Shown: piece after piece, positions 37,887-47,191 of the stretch
Layout of the letters: each line of letters starts with the position of its first letter
How positions within the stretch are numbered: position 1 is the stretch's first letter
Source: DATBJJ01 sp963750915
GTDB lineage: Bacteria; Acidobacteriota; Vicinamibacteria; Vicinamibacterales; 2-12-FULL-66-21
Assembly (NCBI GenBank): GCA_963750915.1
Contig: CAVVSF010000002.1
Coordinates: 124,001-188,000 of the forward strand
DNA length: 64,000 bases
Direction of reading: 5' to 3'
Notes under the pieces: generated by a model
The model's input: the letters and a program-made list of their open reading frames with translations, nothing else
What the model was told of the DNA's origin: nothing
Databases searched by the model: none
Program-made: the position numbers and the translations under genes

Positions 37887-38909
37887 TTAGTGTCCGATCT
37901 GCGGCGAGCGCTGCCAGTCGTGCTGCAACCAGGCGACGATCGAACCGTAGAGGCGCTCTTCCCCGCCCAGGGCGGTGGCGAGCCTGTAGCCGTTCTCCGC
38001 CACGCGCGATCGCAGCGCGTCGTCGGTGTAGACACGGCGGATTGCCTCCCGCAATGCCACCGGATCCTCGGGCGGGACGATGACCGCCTGGTCGTCGGAG
38101 AGATCCTCGTTGGTGGTTGGCCCGGCGGTGATCACGACGCACTTTCGCAAGGCCATCGCCAGGATGTAGACCCCGATGCCGACGCCACAGATGTCGGGCT
38201 TGATCGGTTGCACGACGAGCCGCGCCCCGGCCAGCAGCTCGATGAAGGGCTCGGCCCTGCCGTCGACCCGCACCGCTTCGATGTGGGCTGGCAGCGGACG
38301 CTCGGCGAGGTAGGAGCCATGCTGTGCGATGTCGTCGTTTGAGGTCGTGACGATCTTAACAGGATAGGGCAGCGGCGCGACCGCGGCGATGAACGTATCG
38401 AAATCGCGGCGTGTCTTGCCGCCACAGAAGATGTAGCCGGCGTCGGTCGGCACGGTGCGTTCGACCAGGTCGCGCCTGTTGATCTTGAAGGGAATGTAAT
38501 CGAAGTGCTGCGCCGGCAGCCGCAAGTGAGCCTGCAGCGCGCCGGTGTCGCGATGATATTGAACGATCTTGTACGTGCCTCCCAGCAGCCAGGCGACCAG
38601 CCGGAACTTGGCGCGCTGCTGGCGGGTGACCGGCGCCATTACCAGCAGATTCAGCAGTACCAGGCGCGGTCGGTAGAAGGGGACCAGGCGCTTGAGCAGC
38701 GCGAGCATCAGGAAGTCGCGGTCCAGCGTGTCCCAGAAGACGTAGTCGCAGCTGAAGGAGCGCAACACGGTGCGCCTGCGCGCCGCCTTGCCCGCCGCGG
38801 GCTCCGGCCAGACCAGCCACTGGCGCCCGCCTTCGCACGTGAGCAGCCCACGCATATTCGTGAGTACGCGCGGCGGACGCCGCGGTGCCGAGGATTCGAT
38901 TTCGCTCAC
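37887..38909 (-). CDS. Glycosyltransferase, GT4-like
   Basis: A 340-residue protein with a GT-B feel. The N-domain is hydrophobic and basic (FLMLALLKRLVPFYRPRLVL). The C-domain has GYIFCGGKTRRDFDTFI, LLAGARLVVQPIKPDICGVG and an Ala-rich helix MALRKCVVITAGPTTNEDL, the place of the sugar-nucleotide contact. The E-x7-E motif is not clear, so it is a diverged member. It would add a sugar to the EPS repeat. The upstream gene ends 93 bases away. Confidence 0.72.
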   Translation of the reverse strand: MSEIESSAPRRPPRVLTNMRGLLTCEGGRQWLVWPEPAAGKAARRRTVLRSFSCDYVFWDTLDRDFLMLALLKRLVPFYRPRLVLLNLLVMAPVTRQQRAKFRLVAWLLGGTYKIVQYHRDTGALQAHLRLPAQHFDYIPFKINRRDLVERTVPTDAGYIFCGGKTRRDFDTFIAAVAPLPYPVKIVTTSNDDIAQHGSYLAERPLPAHIEAVRVDGRAEPFIELLAGARLVVQPIKPDICGVGIGVYILAMALRKCVVITAGPTTNEDLSDDQAVIVPPEDPVALREAIRRVYTDDALRSRVAENGYRLATALGGEERLYGSIVAWLQHDWQRSPQIGH

Positions 38910-39002
38910 GTGTATAGAAGGGTGGGGCGGCGATACGCGCAGACCGTCTGCACAACTGCCGCGGATTCTACTCTGTATCCGGCCGGGAACGGCAGCCGGA
39001 CG

Positions 39003-40256
39003 CTACGCCGTCGAGGCGTTCCACGAGATGCCGACGCCGGCCGGCACCGGCCGGCCCTCGAGCACGGCCCCGTACACCTTGTGGATGCCGTCCATGTATT
39101 GCTGCATCGTGAACGATTCCAGCAGGCGCCGGTACCCGGCTTCTCCCATCGCTGCGGCGCGGGCGGGATCGTTCAGCAGTTCGATCAGCCGACGCGCCAG
39201 CTCCGCATGATCGCCGGGCGGGAAGGTGTATCCGGTTTCACCCTCCACGACCATTTCCACCACGCCGCCGCCGCGTGAGCCGATGATCGGCTTGCGCTGC
39301 GCCATCGCTTCGAGCACGACCATGCCGAACGGCTCCGGCCTGATCGACGCGTGCATGACGATCGACATCATGTTGACGAAGCTCGCCGGGTCGGCCTGGT
39401 AGCCGGTGAAGCGGACGTTCGCGGCGATGCCGGCCGCGGCGATGACCGCGTTCAGCTTCTCCTCGTACGGCTTGTCGTCCGGCGTCGAGGCGCCGACGAT
39501 CAGGCACACGACATCGGGACGCGCTTTCACCACGTCGATCAGGGCACGAACGACGGTCTCCTGTCCCTTCCATGCCCGCACGTTGCCGACGATGCCGATG
39601 ACCGGCTGATCGCTGCGGATGCCGTACTCCGCCCGCAGTGCCTCTGGCGTGCGGGCCGGTTTCACCCGCTCCGGGTCGAGGCCGTCGTAGAGCACGCGAA
39701 CGTTGCCTGGCGCGACGCCTCCCTTGATCATGTAGTCCATGATCGACCGCGACATCGGGATGATCATCGCGATACGCCGCGCGATGGCGCGGTCGGCCCA
39801 GGAGAAATGCTCGTTGATCCCGCGCTCGTGGGCGATGCAGGGGACGCCAGCCAGCAGCGCCGCCAGCATCCAGTCGCGGTGCCCCTTGACCGAGTTGTTC
39901 TGGTGGACGAGCGCGATCTCGTGCTGCTTGAGGAACGACACGTAGCCGAACACCCGGTTCATGAACCGGAAGAAGTTGATGCCGCGGCGGAGCAAGACCA
40001 CCGGCAGCCGCACCGGGCCCCGGGCGTTCGCCCCCCACAGGACCGGATTCGATTGCGGCAGGACCATCGTCTCCGCGATCGCCCGGAACCGTGGCACCAG
40101 CGCGTGGTCCTCGTAGAACACGACCAGCGGCGTGAACGCCCGGCGGTCGAGCTTCTCCAACAACCACAGCAGGCAATAATGCGACCCGCCGATGGTGCCG
40201 TCCACGTTGCTCTCGCAGTACAGCACCTTCCGCGGTTTGCTCGATGTCGATACCAC
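39003..40256 (-). CDS. Glycosyltransferase family 4
   Basis: A 417-residue retaining GT-B glycosyltransferase. Visible parts are GGSHYCLLWLLEKLDRRAFT in the N-domain, LVHQNNSVKGHRDWMLAALL, the inter-domain VIGIVGNVRAWKGQETVVRA and the nucleotide-sugar motif EPFGMVVLEAMAQRKPI with E-x7-E spacing. It is nine bases downstream of the flippase gene and in the same operon. The sugar donor is unknown. Confidence 0.9.
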   Translation of the reverse strand: MVSTSSKPRKVLYCESNVDGTIGGSHYCLLWLLEKLDRRAFTPLVVFYEDHALVPRFRAIAETMVLPQSNPVLWGANARGPVRLPVVLLRRGINFFRFMNRVFGYVSFLKQHEIALVHQNNSVKGHRDWMLAALLAGVPCIAHERGINEHFSWADRAIARRIAMIIPMSRSIMDYMIKGGVAPGNVRVLYDGLDPERVKPARTPEALRAEYGIRSDQPVIGIVGNVRAWKGQETVVRALIDVVKARPDVVCLIVGASTPDDKPYEEKLNAVIAAAGIAANVRFTGYQADPASFVNMMSIVMHASIRPEPFGMVVLEAMAQRKPIIGSRGGGVVEMVVEGETGYTFPPGDHAELARRLIELLNDPARAAAMGEAGYRRLLESFTMQQYMDGIHKVYGAVLEGRPVPAGVGISWNASTA

Positions 40257-40265
40257 GATTTCTCC

Positions 40266-41843
40266 TTAAGAACTTGCCAGGACGCGCCGCGGGCTCAGGC
40301 GGCTCACGACGCGGGCGAGATGCGCCCGCTCGCCCGGCGACAGCACGATCAACCAGACGGGAACCGCGTACGCCACGAAGCTGAGGGCGCCCCACGCGAA
40401 GAACACCGGCAGCGTCGCCGGCCGGACGATGGTCCGGATCGCCCACGTCGCCGCGGCGAACGGCACCGCGGCCAGCAACGTGCGGCCGTAGACGTCGTAG
40501 TAATAGGCGCGCAGGCTGAACGGGAACAAGCGCGGCAGCGTCCGCGGCAGCACCCAGCCGACGATCAGGACGTGCGGGACCGCCGTGCCGATGGCCACGC
40601 CGACGAGTCCGACGAGGTTCACGAGCACCACGCTCAGCGTCAGGTTGATCGCGCCTTCGACGACGCGGAGAATGGCGACGATGCGGTGCTGCCCGAGGCC
40701 GTACAGCACCCCAGAGATCGTGTAATAGGGCAGGCCGATGATGTAGCCGAGCGACAGCACCGTCATGATCCGGCCGGCGGTAGCGGCGTGAGCGTCCCCC
40801 ATCCACAGCGCCACGAACTGCTCGCCCAGCATGATGAACCCGACGCAGAGCGGCAGGCCCACCGCCATCGCCGCCTTGGACCCGGTCTGCAGCACCCCCT
40901 GCACCACCCGCTCGTCGCCGGTCGCGCGCAGGCTGCTCGTGAGCGGATTGAAGACCGTCGCCATCGCCATCACCACCGAGCGCATGTGGTTGATGAGCGT
41001 CCCGCCGATAGCGTACGGCGTCAGCGCCGCAATCGGCAGGAACATGCCGATGACGATGGCATCGGTGGCGAACACGATCTTGTCGCCGATGTTCGACAGC
41101 AGGACGTACTTGCCGTAGTTGAAGAGGGTCATCACCTCTTCGCGGATCGGGCGGATCGGCCGGAACCGCACGTGCGGCAACAAGACACGGCAGTAGTAGA
41201 ACGTCAGGCAGGCATTGGCGAGGCTCAGGACCAGATTGATCATCGCCAGGCCGACCAGGCCGTAGCCGGCGAGGAGCAGCACGTACGTCGCCGCGGCTCG
41301 GATCAACGAGAAGACGATACCCACCCTGGCGACGAGATAGATCCGCTGCAGGCCCATCAGTACGCCGACGAAGACGTTGCTGAGAAAGGCTTGCGCCACC
41401 GTCGCGCCGATGATGAAGGCGGCGGCGCGGGCCGTGGCCACGGTCCCTTCGGGGATGTTGAACAGGTACGGCAGCGCCGCGGTGATGCCGGCGACGGCGC
41501 CGAGCGCCGCGAGCGTGACCAGCGAGTAGACTGAGATCGCCGTCCGGACCGTCGTTTCCAGCTTTTCGTCTTCCCCCGACGCGTGGTACTGCGACACGTA
41601 CTTGATCACCGACTCGCGCACGCCGAAGTCGAACAGCCACAGGTACCCCGTAAACTGGTTCAGCAGCGTCCAGATCCCGTAGTACACGCTCCCGAGCGTA
41701 TTGACGACGATTGGCGCCAGCACGAACGAGATGATCGTGTTGACGAGCAGCGCCGCCCAGCCGGACGTGACGTTGCGGAGGATCGCCGGCGCCAGGCTCT
41801 GCGAGGCAGGCGGCGCCGTCGCCGGCGAGTTACGCGGGTGCAT
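40266..41843 (-). CDS. Wzx-type polysaccharide flippase
   Basis: A 525-residue MATE/oligosaccharidyl-lipid flippase superfamily protein with about 12-14 membrane helices. It begins with GWAALLVNTIISFVLAPIVV and LGSVYYGIWTLLNQFTGYLW, the typical first helices of Wzx proteins. Further helices include LSLGYIIGLPYYTISGVLYG. It should flip lipid-linked repeat units across the inner membrane for the polymerase at 51263. It is 12 bases from the upstream hydrolase gene. Confidence 0.9.
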   Translation of the reverse strand: MHPRNSPATAPPASQSLAPAILRNVTSGWAALLVNTIISFVLAPIVVNTLGSVYYGIWTLLNQFTGYLWLFDFGVRESVIKYVSQYHASGEDEKLETTVRTAISVYSLVTLAALGAVAGITAALPYLFNIPEGTVATARAAAFIIGATVAQAFLSNVFVGVLMGLQRIYLVARVGIVFSLIRAAATYVLLLAGYGLVGLAMINLVLSLANACLTFYYCRVLLPHVRFRPIRPIREEVMTLFNYGKYVLLSNIGDKIVFATDAIVIGMFLPIAALTPYAIGGTLINHMRSVVMAMATVFNPLTSSLRATGDERVVQGVLQTGSKAAMAVGLPLCVGFIMLGEQFVALWMGDAHAATAGRIMTVLSLGYIIGLPYYTISGVLYGLGQHRIVAILRVVEGAINLTLSVVLVNLVGLVGVAIGTAVPHVLIVGWVLPRTLPRLFPFSLRAYYYDVYGRTLLAAVPFAAATWAIRTIVRPATLPVFFAWGALSFVAYAVPVWLIVLSPGERAHLARVVSRLSPRRVLASS

Positions 41844-41855
41844 GTGCAGGTCTGG

Positions 41856-42857
41856 TCAGATGCGCGAGACGGCCGGCATCGGTACGGCGGCGCGCGGCTC
41901 GGCGAGATCCGCGACGAAATGGGTCTTCAGCCAGCGGGTCGAAACGTCCAGCATCTCGTCCTGCCACTCGCGCATCGAGAGCACGTGATTGGCGGACTCG
42001 ACGACGTGCACGTCGGCGAGCGGCGGCAGTGTCGCCAGCCGCTCACGATGGCGGGCAAGGAACTTCTCCTGGTACTCCCAGTGCAGGCGATCGGCGCCGC
42101 CAAAGACGAACAGCATCGGTCGACGGGTCGAGAGCATGTGGAAGAACGCCGGCGGAAAAAGCGGGTTGGCGTTGTCCGCTTCCGCCTGCGGGGCGGCGGC
42201 GGGCGGCGCGGTGCGGCCGAGCGCCTTGCGCGCCCAGTGCGCGAGCATGCGCCCGATGAGACGGTTGTCCGCCCGGAACGTGAGCAGGCGGAACCACGCC
42301 TTCGGCTGCAGCAGCCGCCGCAGGTACATCTGTTGCGACTGTTCGACCTGACCGATCGTCATGTAGCGCGATGCGTCGGCGGCGCGCGACGCGAGTACCG
42401 GCGTGATGCCGAGGCCGAGCAGACCGGCCACGCGGCCGTCGCACCCGCCGGCGAGCAGTCCGGTGATCGCTCCGCCACACAGGCCCGACAGCAGGAAACG
42501 GCGGCTGCCGTACGTCTGCTGCATCCAGTTCATCGCGTCGACGGTGTCGTCGACGAACCGGCCGACCTCGATGTGGTTGTAGACGTCGCGCAGCTGTTCT
42601 TCCGGCAGCGTGCCGTCGGAGTCGCCGAGGCCGTGGAAGTCGAAGCGCAGGACGCTCAGCCCGAGGCTGAGGAGGCGCTCGGTCATGGTCATGTAGAGGC
42701 GCTGCGGTCCGACCCGCATCTTCACACCAGGGGAGAGCAGCAGCACGACGAGGTCCCCCGGAGACCGGCCGGGAGGGGTGTTCAGCACCGCGAAGAGCCG
42801 CAATCCCTTCCGGTTGCGGAAGACGACGGGAGTCTGGGTGCCGAGCGCCGATGCCAT
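41856..42857 (-). CDS. Alpha/beta hydrolase with Cys at the nucleophile elbow
   Basis: This 333-residue alpha/beta-hydrolase-fold protein has RFDFHGLGDSDGTLPEEQL near residue 93, the usual strand-to-helix region. The nucleophile elbow reads LSGLCGGAITG, so Cys replaces Ser in GxSxG, as in dienelactone-hydrolase-type enzymes. Asp is in FVFGGADRLHWE and His in VESANHVLS, so a full Cys-Asp-His triad is possible. Two hydrolase families accompany exosortase A loci, and this is a plausible member of one. The substrate is unknown, perhaps an acyl thioester or ester on EPS. Confidence 0.8.
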   Translation of the reverse strand: MASALGTQTPVVFRNRKGLRLFAVLNTPPGRSPGDLVVLLLSPGVKMRVGPQRLYMTMTERLLSLGLSVLRFDFHGLGDSDGTLPEEQLRDVYNHIEVGRFVDDTVDAMNWMQQTYGSRRFLLSGLCGGAITGLLAGGCDGRVAGLLGLGITPVLASRAADASRYMTIGQVEQSQQMYLRRLLQPKAWFRLLTFRADNRLIGRMLAHWARKALGRTAPPAAAPQAEADNANPLFPPAFFHMLSTRRPMLFVFGGADRLHWEYQEKFLARHRERLATLPPLADVHVVESANHVLSMREWQDEMLDVSTRWLKTHFVADLAEPRAAVPMPAVSRI

Positions 42858-42908
42858 CGTTCGGACGCTCCGTTGAGGATCCTGCGAGTACCATCGTGTG
42901 ATCAGCTC

Positions 42909-44216
42909 TCAGTGTGCCGCGCACCAGCGCGCGAGCTGATGCTCGCCGATATACTGGGCCAGCCCTTCGCCCATCACTCGCTGGCCGGCGGCCGTCCAGT
43001 GCGGATCGTGGTTGAAATACAGCACCTCGGAGCCATGATACCGCTGGAAGACGGGGAGCGCTTCGAACAACTGGATTCCGAGCGCCGCCGAATGCTCGCG
43101 GATCGTCTTCTGCGTCAGGTCCGTGGTCCGTTCCCCTTGTTTCATGAAGGAGTAGCGACCCGGTATCCATCCCGTCTCGCCCAGCTGGTGCGCCCACGGA
43201 TACGTCGTCAGGAGGAAATCGGCGCGGATTGAATCCGCCAGCGCCTTGATCCGCCCGATCGAGTCGAACACGTCCCGCCACTGCGCGGTGCGGTCGACGT
43301 CCCCTTCGAGCGTGTGGGCGAAGTGCTCGCGGCCAGCCTCGTTCACGACCCGCCGGACGCTCAGCTGCCGATGGTCCATCGAGCGGTTGATGTAGACGAG
43401 GACGACGCGGGTGAGATACAAGTGGCGGGTCGTCCAGCTCAGGAACCGCTCGTAGTACGAGTCCTGCCAGACCTGCGGGACGGCGAGGATCGCGCCGTTC
43501 TCGCCGCGGACCGCCTGCTGGCGGTAGGCGGCTTCCTGCACGAGATCGCTGTGATCGAGGTTGAGGACGATCAGGTCGGGTCTCAGCCGCGTGAGATCGC
43601 GCTCGAGCTGCAGGTAGGAGAGGATCGGCGCGTAGCTGTCGACGCCGCCGTTCAGCACTTCCACCGACCCGCCGCGGCAGCTGGCCAACCGGGCCTGGAG
43701 CTGCGCCTCTGCGATGACCGCGAACGTCTCGTTGTCCTGGACGCCCTTGCCCATCGTGAACGAATCACCCAGCATCAGAATCCGCCGCGTCCCCGCAGGC
43801 TTCTCCACGGCCGTCTCGCGCCCGCGCAGGCCGAGCGCGTTGACCCGCTGGATATAGTCGAAATCCGGCTGCCGGATTTCGGCGTAGGAGTTCGGGACGA
43901 GCGCGTGATGCCTGACTGCGTCGGGCACGAGCGGCGGCGAGAGCGGGACGATCAGCAGCCAGCCGAGCACGACGTCGAGCACGGCGTAGGTGAGGACGGT
44001 CATCACGAACGCGAGCAGCACGTTGCCGACGACGGCCCGGTGCCGGGTCCCGGCCAGCCAGGTCATGACCGCGAGGACGAGCGTGATCAGTCCCAGCACC
44101 ACGCTGCCGAACATCGCCGCCGGGCCGAATGCGCCTTCGACGACGGCCTGCCGGTAGACGAATCCGGCGAACGCCGAACCGGCGACGAGCGTGAGGATGA
44201 GCGTGAAGATTCTCAT
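42909..44216 (-). CDS. Membrane-anchored SGNH/GDSL hydrolase-like protein
   Basis: A 435-residue protein with three or four N-terminal membrane helices (LVLAVMTWLAGT, VVGNVLLAFVMTVLTYAVLD) and a periplasmic SGNH domain: ILMLGDSFTMGKGVQDNETF (block I Ser), GGVDSYAPILSYLQLER (block II Gly) and FNHDPHWTAAGQRV (block V Asp/His). It probably removes or transfers acyl groups on the polysaccharide. The ATG end lies nine bases after the FkbM gene upstream. Confidence 0.85.
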   Translation of the reverse strand: MRIFTLILTLVAGSAFAGFVYRQAVVEGAFGPAAMFGSVVLGLITLVLAVMTWLAGTRHRAVVGNVLLAFVMTVLTYAVLDVVLGWLLIVPLSPPLVPDAVRHHALVPNSYAEIRQPDFDYIQRVNALGLRGRETAVEKPAGTRRILMLGDSFTMGKGVQDNETFAVIAEAQLQARLASCRGGSVEVLNGGVDSYAPILSYLQLERDLTRLRPDLIVLNLDHSDLVQEAAYRQQAVRGENGAILAVPQVWQDSYYERFLSWTTRHLYLTRVVLVYINRSMDHRQLSVRRVVNEAGREHFAHTLEGDVDRTAQWRDVFDSIGRIKALADSIRADFLLTTYPWAHQLGETGWIPGRYSFMKQGERTTDLTQKTIREHSAALGIQLFEALPVFQRYHGSEVLYFNHDPHWTAAGQRVMGEGLAQYIGEHQLARWCAAH

Positions 44217-44225
44217 GCGCGCAAG

Positions 44226-45110
44226 CTACTTACTGGTGAAGATGACGTTGTCGTAGTAGCCGTCCAGCCCGACGTCGTCGAGGAACGCGCGGAACGCGAC
44301 GATCGGGTATCGCGCGAAGTGCGTCCGCCGCTTCATCCAGAAGTACGGCCAGATCGAGGTGATGACGGAATTGAACTGGTCCAGCGTCATGCCGGCGCGC
44401 GCGATCCCGTAGGGCCAGATCTCCGACACCACCGGCACACCGCGAGCGAGCAGCTCGCGAGCGCCGCAGAAGACGTAGCCCTCGTAGCCCTGCACGTCGA
44501 TCCAGACGACAGCCACGTCCTCGGTGAACCGCGTCGGGAGGCCAGCCATGATGTCGTCGAGCCGTTCGGCCGGCACGGTGATCACCTGCCGATCCGATTC
44601 GTGGAAGATGTCGCGCTCGACCCCGCCTCCCACCGCGGACAAGCGCACCCGGTGATCGCCGTAGTTCTTGTCGCTCAGCTCGAACGTGAGGCTGGACTTG
44701 CGGTCCGAGACCGCGCAGTTCATGCGCACGATCGCGTCGTCGAACCGGTTCAGCGCGACGTTCTCCTGCAGCCGCCTGAAGTTCGTCGGCTCCGGCTCGA
44801 TCGCGATCGCTCCGTCGAGCTGTCCGGTGACGAGCATGCCGATCGAGATGACGCCGTTGTTCGCGCCGACGTCGACCACCGTCCCCGTGCCCTTGGCGCG
44901 GCCGGAGATCCGGCGAATGAGCTCCATGGCCTCCGTGATCAGATCGAGCTCGAACTCGCCGTTCAGAAACAGCTCGCGGCTGATCGGATCGTCCACGCCA
45001 ATCGGCACACGGAACACCCCCTGCCGCGTGGTCAAGGTGGCGGGATTGTCGAAGCGGCGGAGATACTCGTATCGTATCCGCCGGGTCATTCGATACACCA
45101 AACTGGGCAT
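44226..45110 (-). CDS. FkbM-family methyltransferase
   Basis: This 294-residue SAM-dependent methyltransferase probably methylates a sugar hydroxyl. The SAM-binding motif is GTVVDVGANNGVISIGML, followed by AIAIEPEPTNFRRLQENV. The FkbM domain then contains VWIDVQGYEGYVFCGARELL. The start codon overlaps the stop of the upstream VOC gene by one base (TGATG), so the two are coupled. The C-terminal part is less conserved. Confidence 0.9.
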   Translation of the reverse strand: MPSLVYRMTRRIRYEYLRRFDNPATLTTRQGVFRVPIGVDDPISRELFLNGEFELDLITEAMELIRRISGRAKGTGTVVDVGANNGVISIGMLVTGQLDGAIAIEPEPTNFRRLQENVALNRFDDAIVRMNCAVSDRKSSLTFELSDKNYGDHRVRLSAVGGGVERDIFHESDRQVITVPAERLDDIMAGLPTRFTEDVAVVWIDVQGYEGYVFCGARELLARGVPVVSEIWPYGIARAGMTLDQFNSVITSIWPYFWMKRRTHFARYPIVAFRAFLDDVGLDGYYDNVIFTSK

Positions 45111-45544
45111 CAGCGTCTCTCTTCTCCGTCGCCACGCGCTCCGCGGCGCCGGTCCGTGTCGATGACCTCGACGTTCAGGCCGAGGCCGGCATAGAGAAAC
45201 GCAATCGGCTCGTCGTCGAATGCCTCCCCCGGGTGGGGCGGCGATAGCAGGCGCGCCCCCTTTGCCGTCAGCTCCGAGCAAGCCGTCTCGACGTTCGCGG
45301 CCTTGAAGCAGACGTGATGCAGGCCGCCGCCCTTCCGCACGAAGTCCCAGAGCGGCGACGCGTCGCTCGCCGGCTCGATCAGCTTCAAGGGCAGCGAGTC
45401 GTTCTTCTTCAAGAAGAGCACGCGGACGTCCTGGCGCGTGTTCGTGATCGTGTCCGTGTGGCGCGAGTAACCGAAAAGCGTGCACAGGCGATCGGCCGCC
45501 TGTTCGACGCTTCTGACCGCAATGGCCAGATGGTCAATTGTCAT
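45110..45544 (-). CDS. VOC-family protein, methylmalonyl-CoA epimerase-like
   Basis: A 144-residue vicinal-oxygen-chelate protein starting MTIDHLAIAVRSVEQAADRL. Its metal ligands are likely the first His (DHLAIAV), the His/His of GGLHHVCFKA and a Glu near NVEVIDTD. It is similar in outline to methylmalonyl-CoA epimerase, but coupling to a FkbM methyltransferase within an EPS operon makes a sugar-related role possible. I start at the ATG at 45542-45544. Confidence 0.75.
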   Translation of the reverse strand: MTIDHLAIAVRSVEQAADRLCTLFGYSRHTDTITNTRQDVRVLFLKKNDSLPLKLIEPASDASPLWDFVRKGGGLHHVCFKAANVETACSELTAKGARLLSPPHPGEAFDDEPIAFLYAGLGLNVEVIDTDRRRGARGDGEERR

Positions 45545-45632
45545 GTCGGATAGCTGTGCGCGGGAAACCGCCGGCCGGTAGTGCCAATTGTACCGGCGAC
45601 GTTGTTCAGAGGAGCTGGCGAAACAGGTGCGT

Positions 45633-45670
45633 TGGTCCTGCCCGCGGTTGCGTGCCGCGGGCAGGGACCA
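45633..45670 (-). terminator. Strong hairpin after the beta-helix gene
   Basis: A 15-base stem (TGGTCCTGCCCGCGG paired with a copy that has one extra G) and a seven-base loop lie 25 bases past the stop of the gene ending at 45695. No long U tract is seen, but the hairpin is the strongest in the minus-strand half and fits the end of a single-gene transcript. Confidence 0.55.
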
Positions 45671-45694
45671 CAAACTGCTGGCGATCGTGCGCTG

Positions 45695-47191
45695 TTATCG
45701 GATCACGCGGACGTTGGTCGGGGCAGTCGGCCGCTGCACGCCCCCGCCGCCCCCCGAAACGCCGATGCGCTCGTTGTTGGTGACGAAGGCGCCGGCGCGA
45801 ATCGTTTCGCTGGTATTGCCGTCGCCGTCCAGGTCGAAGATGTCCACCCCGATCGCGAGCGCCGCCGAGGGTCCGGTGCAATTCGAGGCGGGGCTGCCTG
45901 CGCCCGTGCAGATGCGGAAATCACCCTGAGACGCGTTCACGAAGAGCGGATTGGCCTCAACCGACAGCGGAGCATCCTCCTCCTGCGACGGGTGCGCGCT
46001 CCTGAAGGAGGACAGCGATCGGTTGCCGTCGGCACCGCTGTAGAACTGCCGGTGCCCGAAGTAGACGTTGTGCTCGAGATCGATCACCGAGGAGTTCGGC
46101 ATGGAGCCACCCTCGAGGAGCACGGCGCGATCGGCATTGACGACGATGTTGTTCCAGAACCGGCCGCCGGAACCCATGATGGTGAGGTACAGGCCGGAAT
46201 TCTCTATGTTGTAGAACGTGTTGTTGAAGATCCAGTCGTTGGACAACCCACCGCCGGTCGTGAACAGGCCGAAGCCGCTGTTCATGCAGACGTTCTGATA
46301 GACGTAGTTTCGATCTTCGCTGGTCATCGAGAATCGGATGCACTCGTTCACGCCGTCGATCTTGTTGTAGCGGGCGCGGATGTTCTGCTGCAGCAGCGTG
46401 TGCGCCTGGTCCTTGAAGTAGATGCCGGTATAGGTGTTGGTGGCGGAGTTGTTCTCGACGATCGTGTTCGGCGAGCCGTAGAGCGTGATCGCTGTTCCGT
46501 TCACGCCGTCCGAGAGCGTCCGGAAGTTCCGGATCGTGTTGTTTCGCACGGTGCAGGCGCTGCAGTTCTCCAGGCGGATGCCGTTCCAGTTGTCGTCGTA
46601 GTCGACCCGCGTGATGCCGTCGATGTCGGCCCCTTCGATCCAGCATCCCGTGCTGCCCTGGCAGACGACCGGCCCGGTATCCGGCGCGGTGTTGACCTGC
46701 GTCGCACTCGCCGAGCCGCTTTGGTTCCCGTACGCCGAGATCCGCCAGGAGTGCCCCTGCCCGATGTCGGCGAACCATTTGATGTAATTTCTGCCTTCCG
46801 CCCCGATGACCGGAGCATTCGCGCTCGGTGCGCCGAGGACGCAGTCGCCTGCGCAGATGAACGTGATCGGATTGGACGCTGTGCCCTGATTCACGGGGTT
46901 GTAGACCACGCCCCATCGATTGTTCACCGCGACCGAGGTCGTGTAGGTCCCCCCTGTAATCATGACGCGGTCGCCGGCCGCCGCTGCTTCGCCGGCGTTT
47001 GGTGCCGAGCGATTCGTACTGCCCCACGCCGCGCGTCCGATCGTGCGCCACGGCGAGGACGAGCTGTTATTGGCCTTCGAAACCGAGTCGTTCCCCGTGG
47101 ACCCGTCTACGTACAACGTCGTCTGGGCGCCTGCCGGGGCCACGATGGCGAGCGTGAAAACGCACGCAAGAACTACACGCATATCCGTCAT
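45695..47191 (-). CDS. Secreted right-handed parallel beta-helix protein
   Basis: The product is about 498 residues. It has a signal peptide (VVLACVFTLAIVAPAGAQ), then repeated short strands with Asn/Gly turns such as NCSACTVRNNTIRNF, NTIVENNSATNTYTGIYF and DWIFNNTFYNIENSGLYL. This pattern is typical of pectate-lyase-like solenoids that bind or cleave polysaccharides. No catalytic residue set can be assigned. It ends GVDIFDLDGDGNTSETIRAG and a Gly-rich tail. It is flanked by hairpins and gaps, so it is probably transcribed alone. It may be an EPS lyase or binding protein. Confidence 0.85.
   Translation of the reverse strand: MTDMRVVLACVFTLAIVAPAGAQTTLYVDGSTGNDSVSKANNSSSSPWRTIGRAAWGSTNRSAPNAGEAAAAGDRVMITGGTYTTSVAVNNRWGVVYNPVNQGTASNPITFICAGDCVLGAPSANAPVIGAEGRNYIKWFADIGQGHSWRISAYGNQSGSASATQVNTAPDTGPVVCQGSTGCWIEGADIDGITRVDYDDNWNGIRLENCSACTVRNNTIRNFRTLSDGVNGTAITLYGSPNTIVENNSATNTYTGIYFKDQAHTLLQQNIRARYNKIDGVNECIRFSMTSEDRNYVYQNVCMNSGFGLFTTGGGLSNDWIFNNTFYNIENSGLYLTIMGSGGRFWNNIVVNADRAVLLEGGSMPNSSVIDLEHNVYFGHRQFYSGADGNRSLSSFRSAHPSQEEDAPLSVEANPLFVNASQGDFRICTGAGSPASNCTGPSAALAIGVDIFDLDGDGNTSETIRAGAFVTNNERIGVSGGGGGVQRPTAPTNVRVIR

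Noticed and set aside
39351..41534. 727-residue plus-strand open frame over glycosyltransferase and flippase genes
   Set aside because: Composition is dominated by Arg, His, Asp and Glu with no motif; the minus strand has clear GT4 and Wzx proteins.
43314..45194. 626-residue plus-strand open frame over SGNH and FkbM genes
   Set aside because: Antisense shadow; its protein has no recognisable fold, whereas both opposite genes have catalytic motifs.
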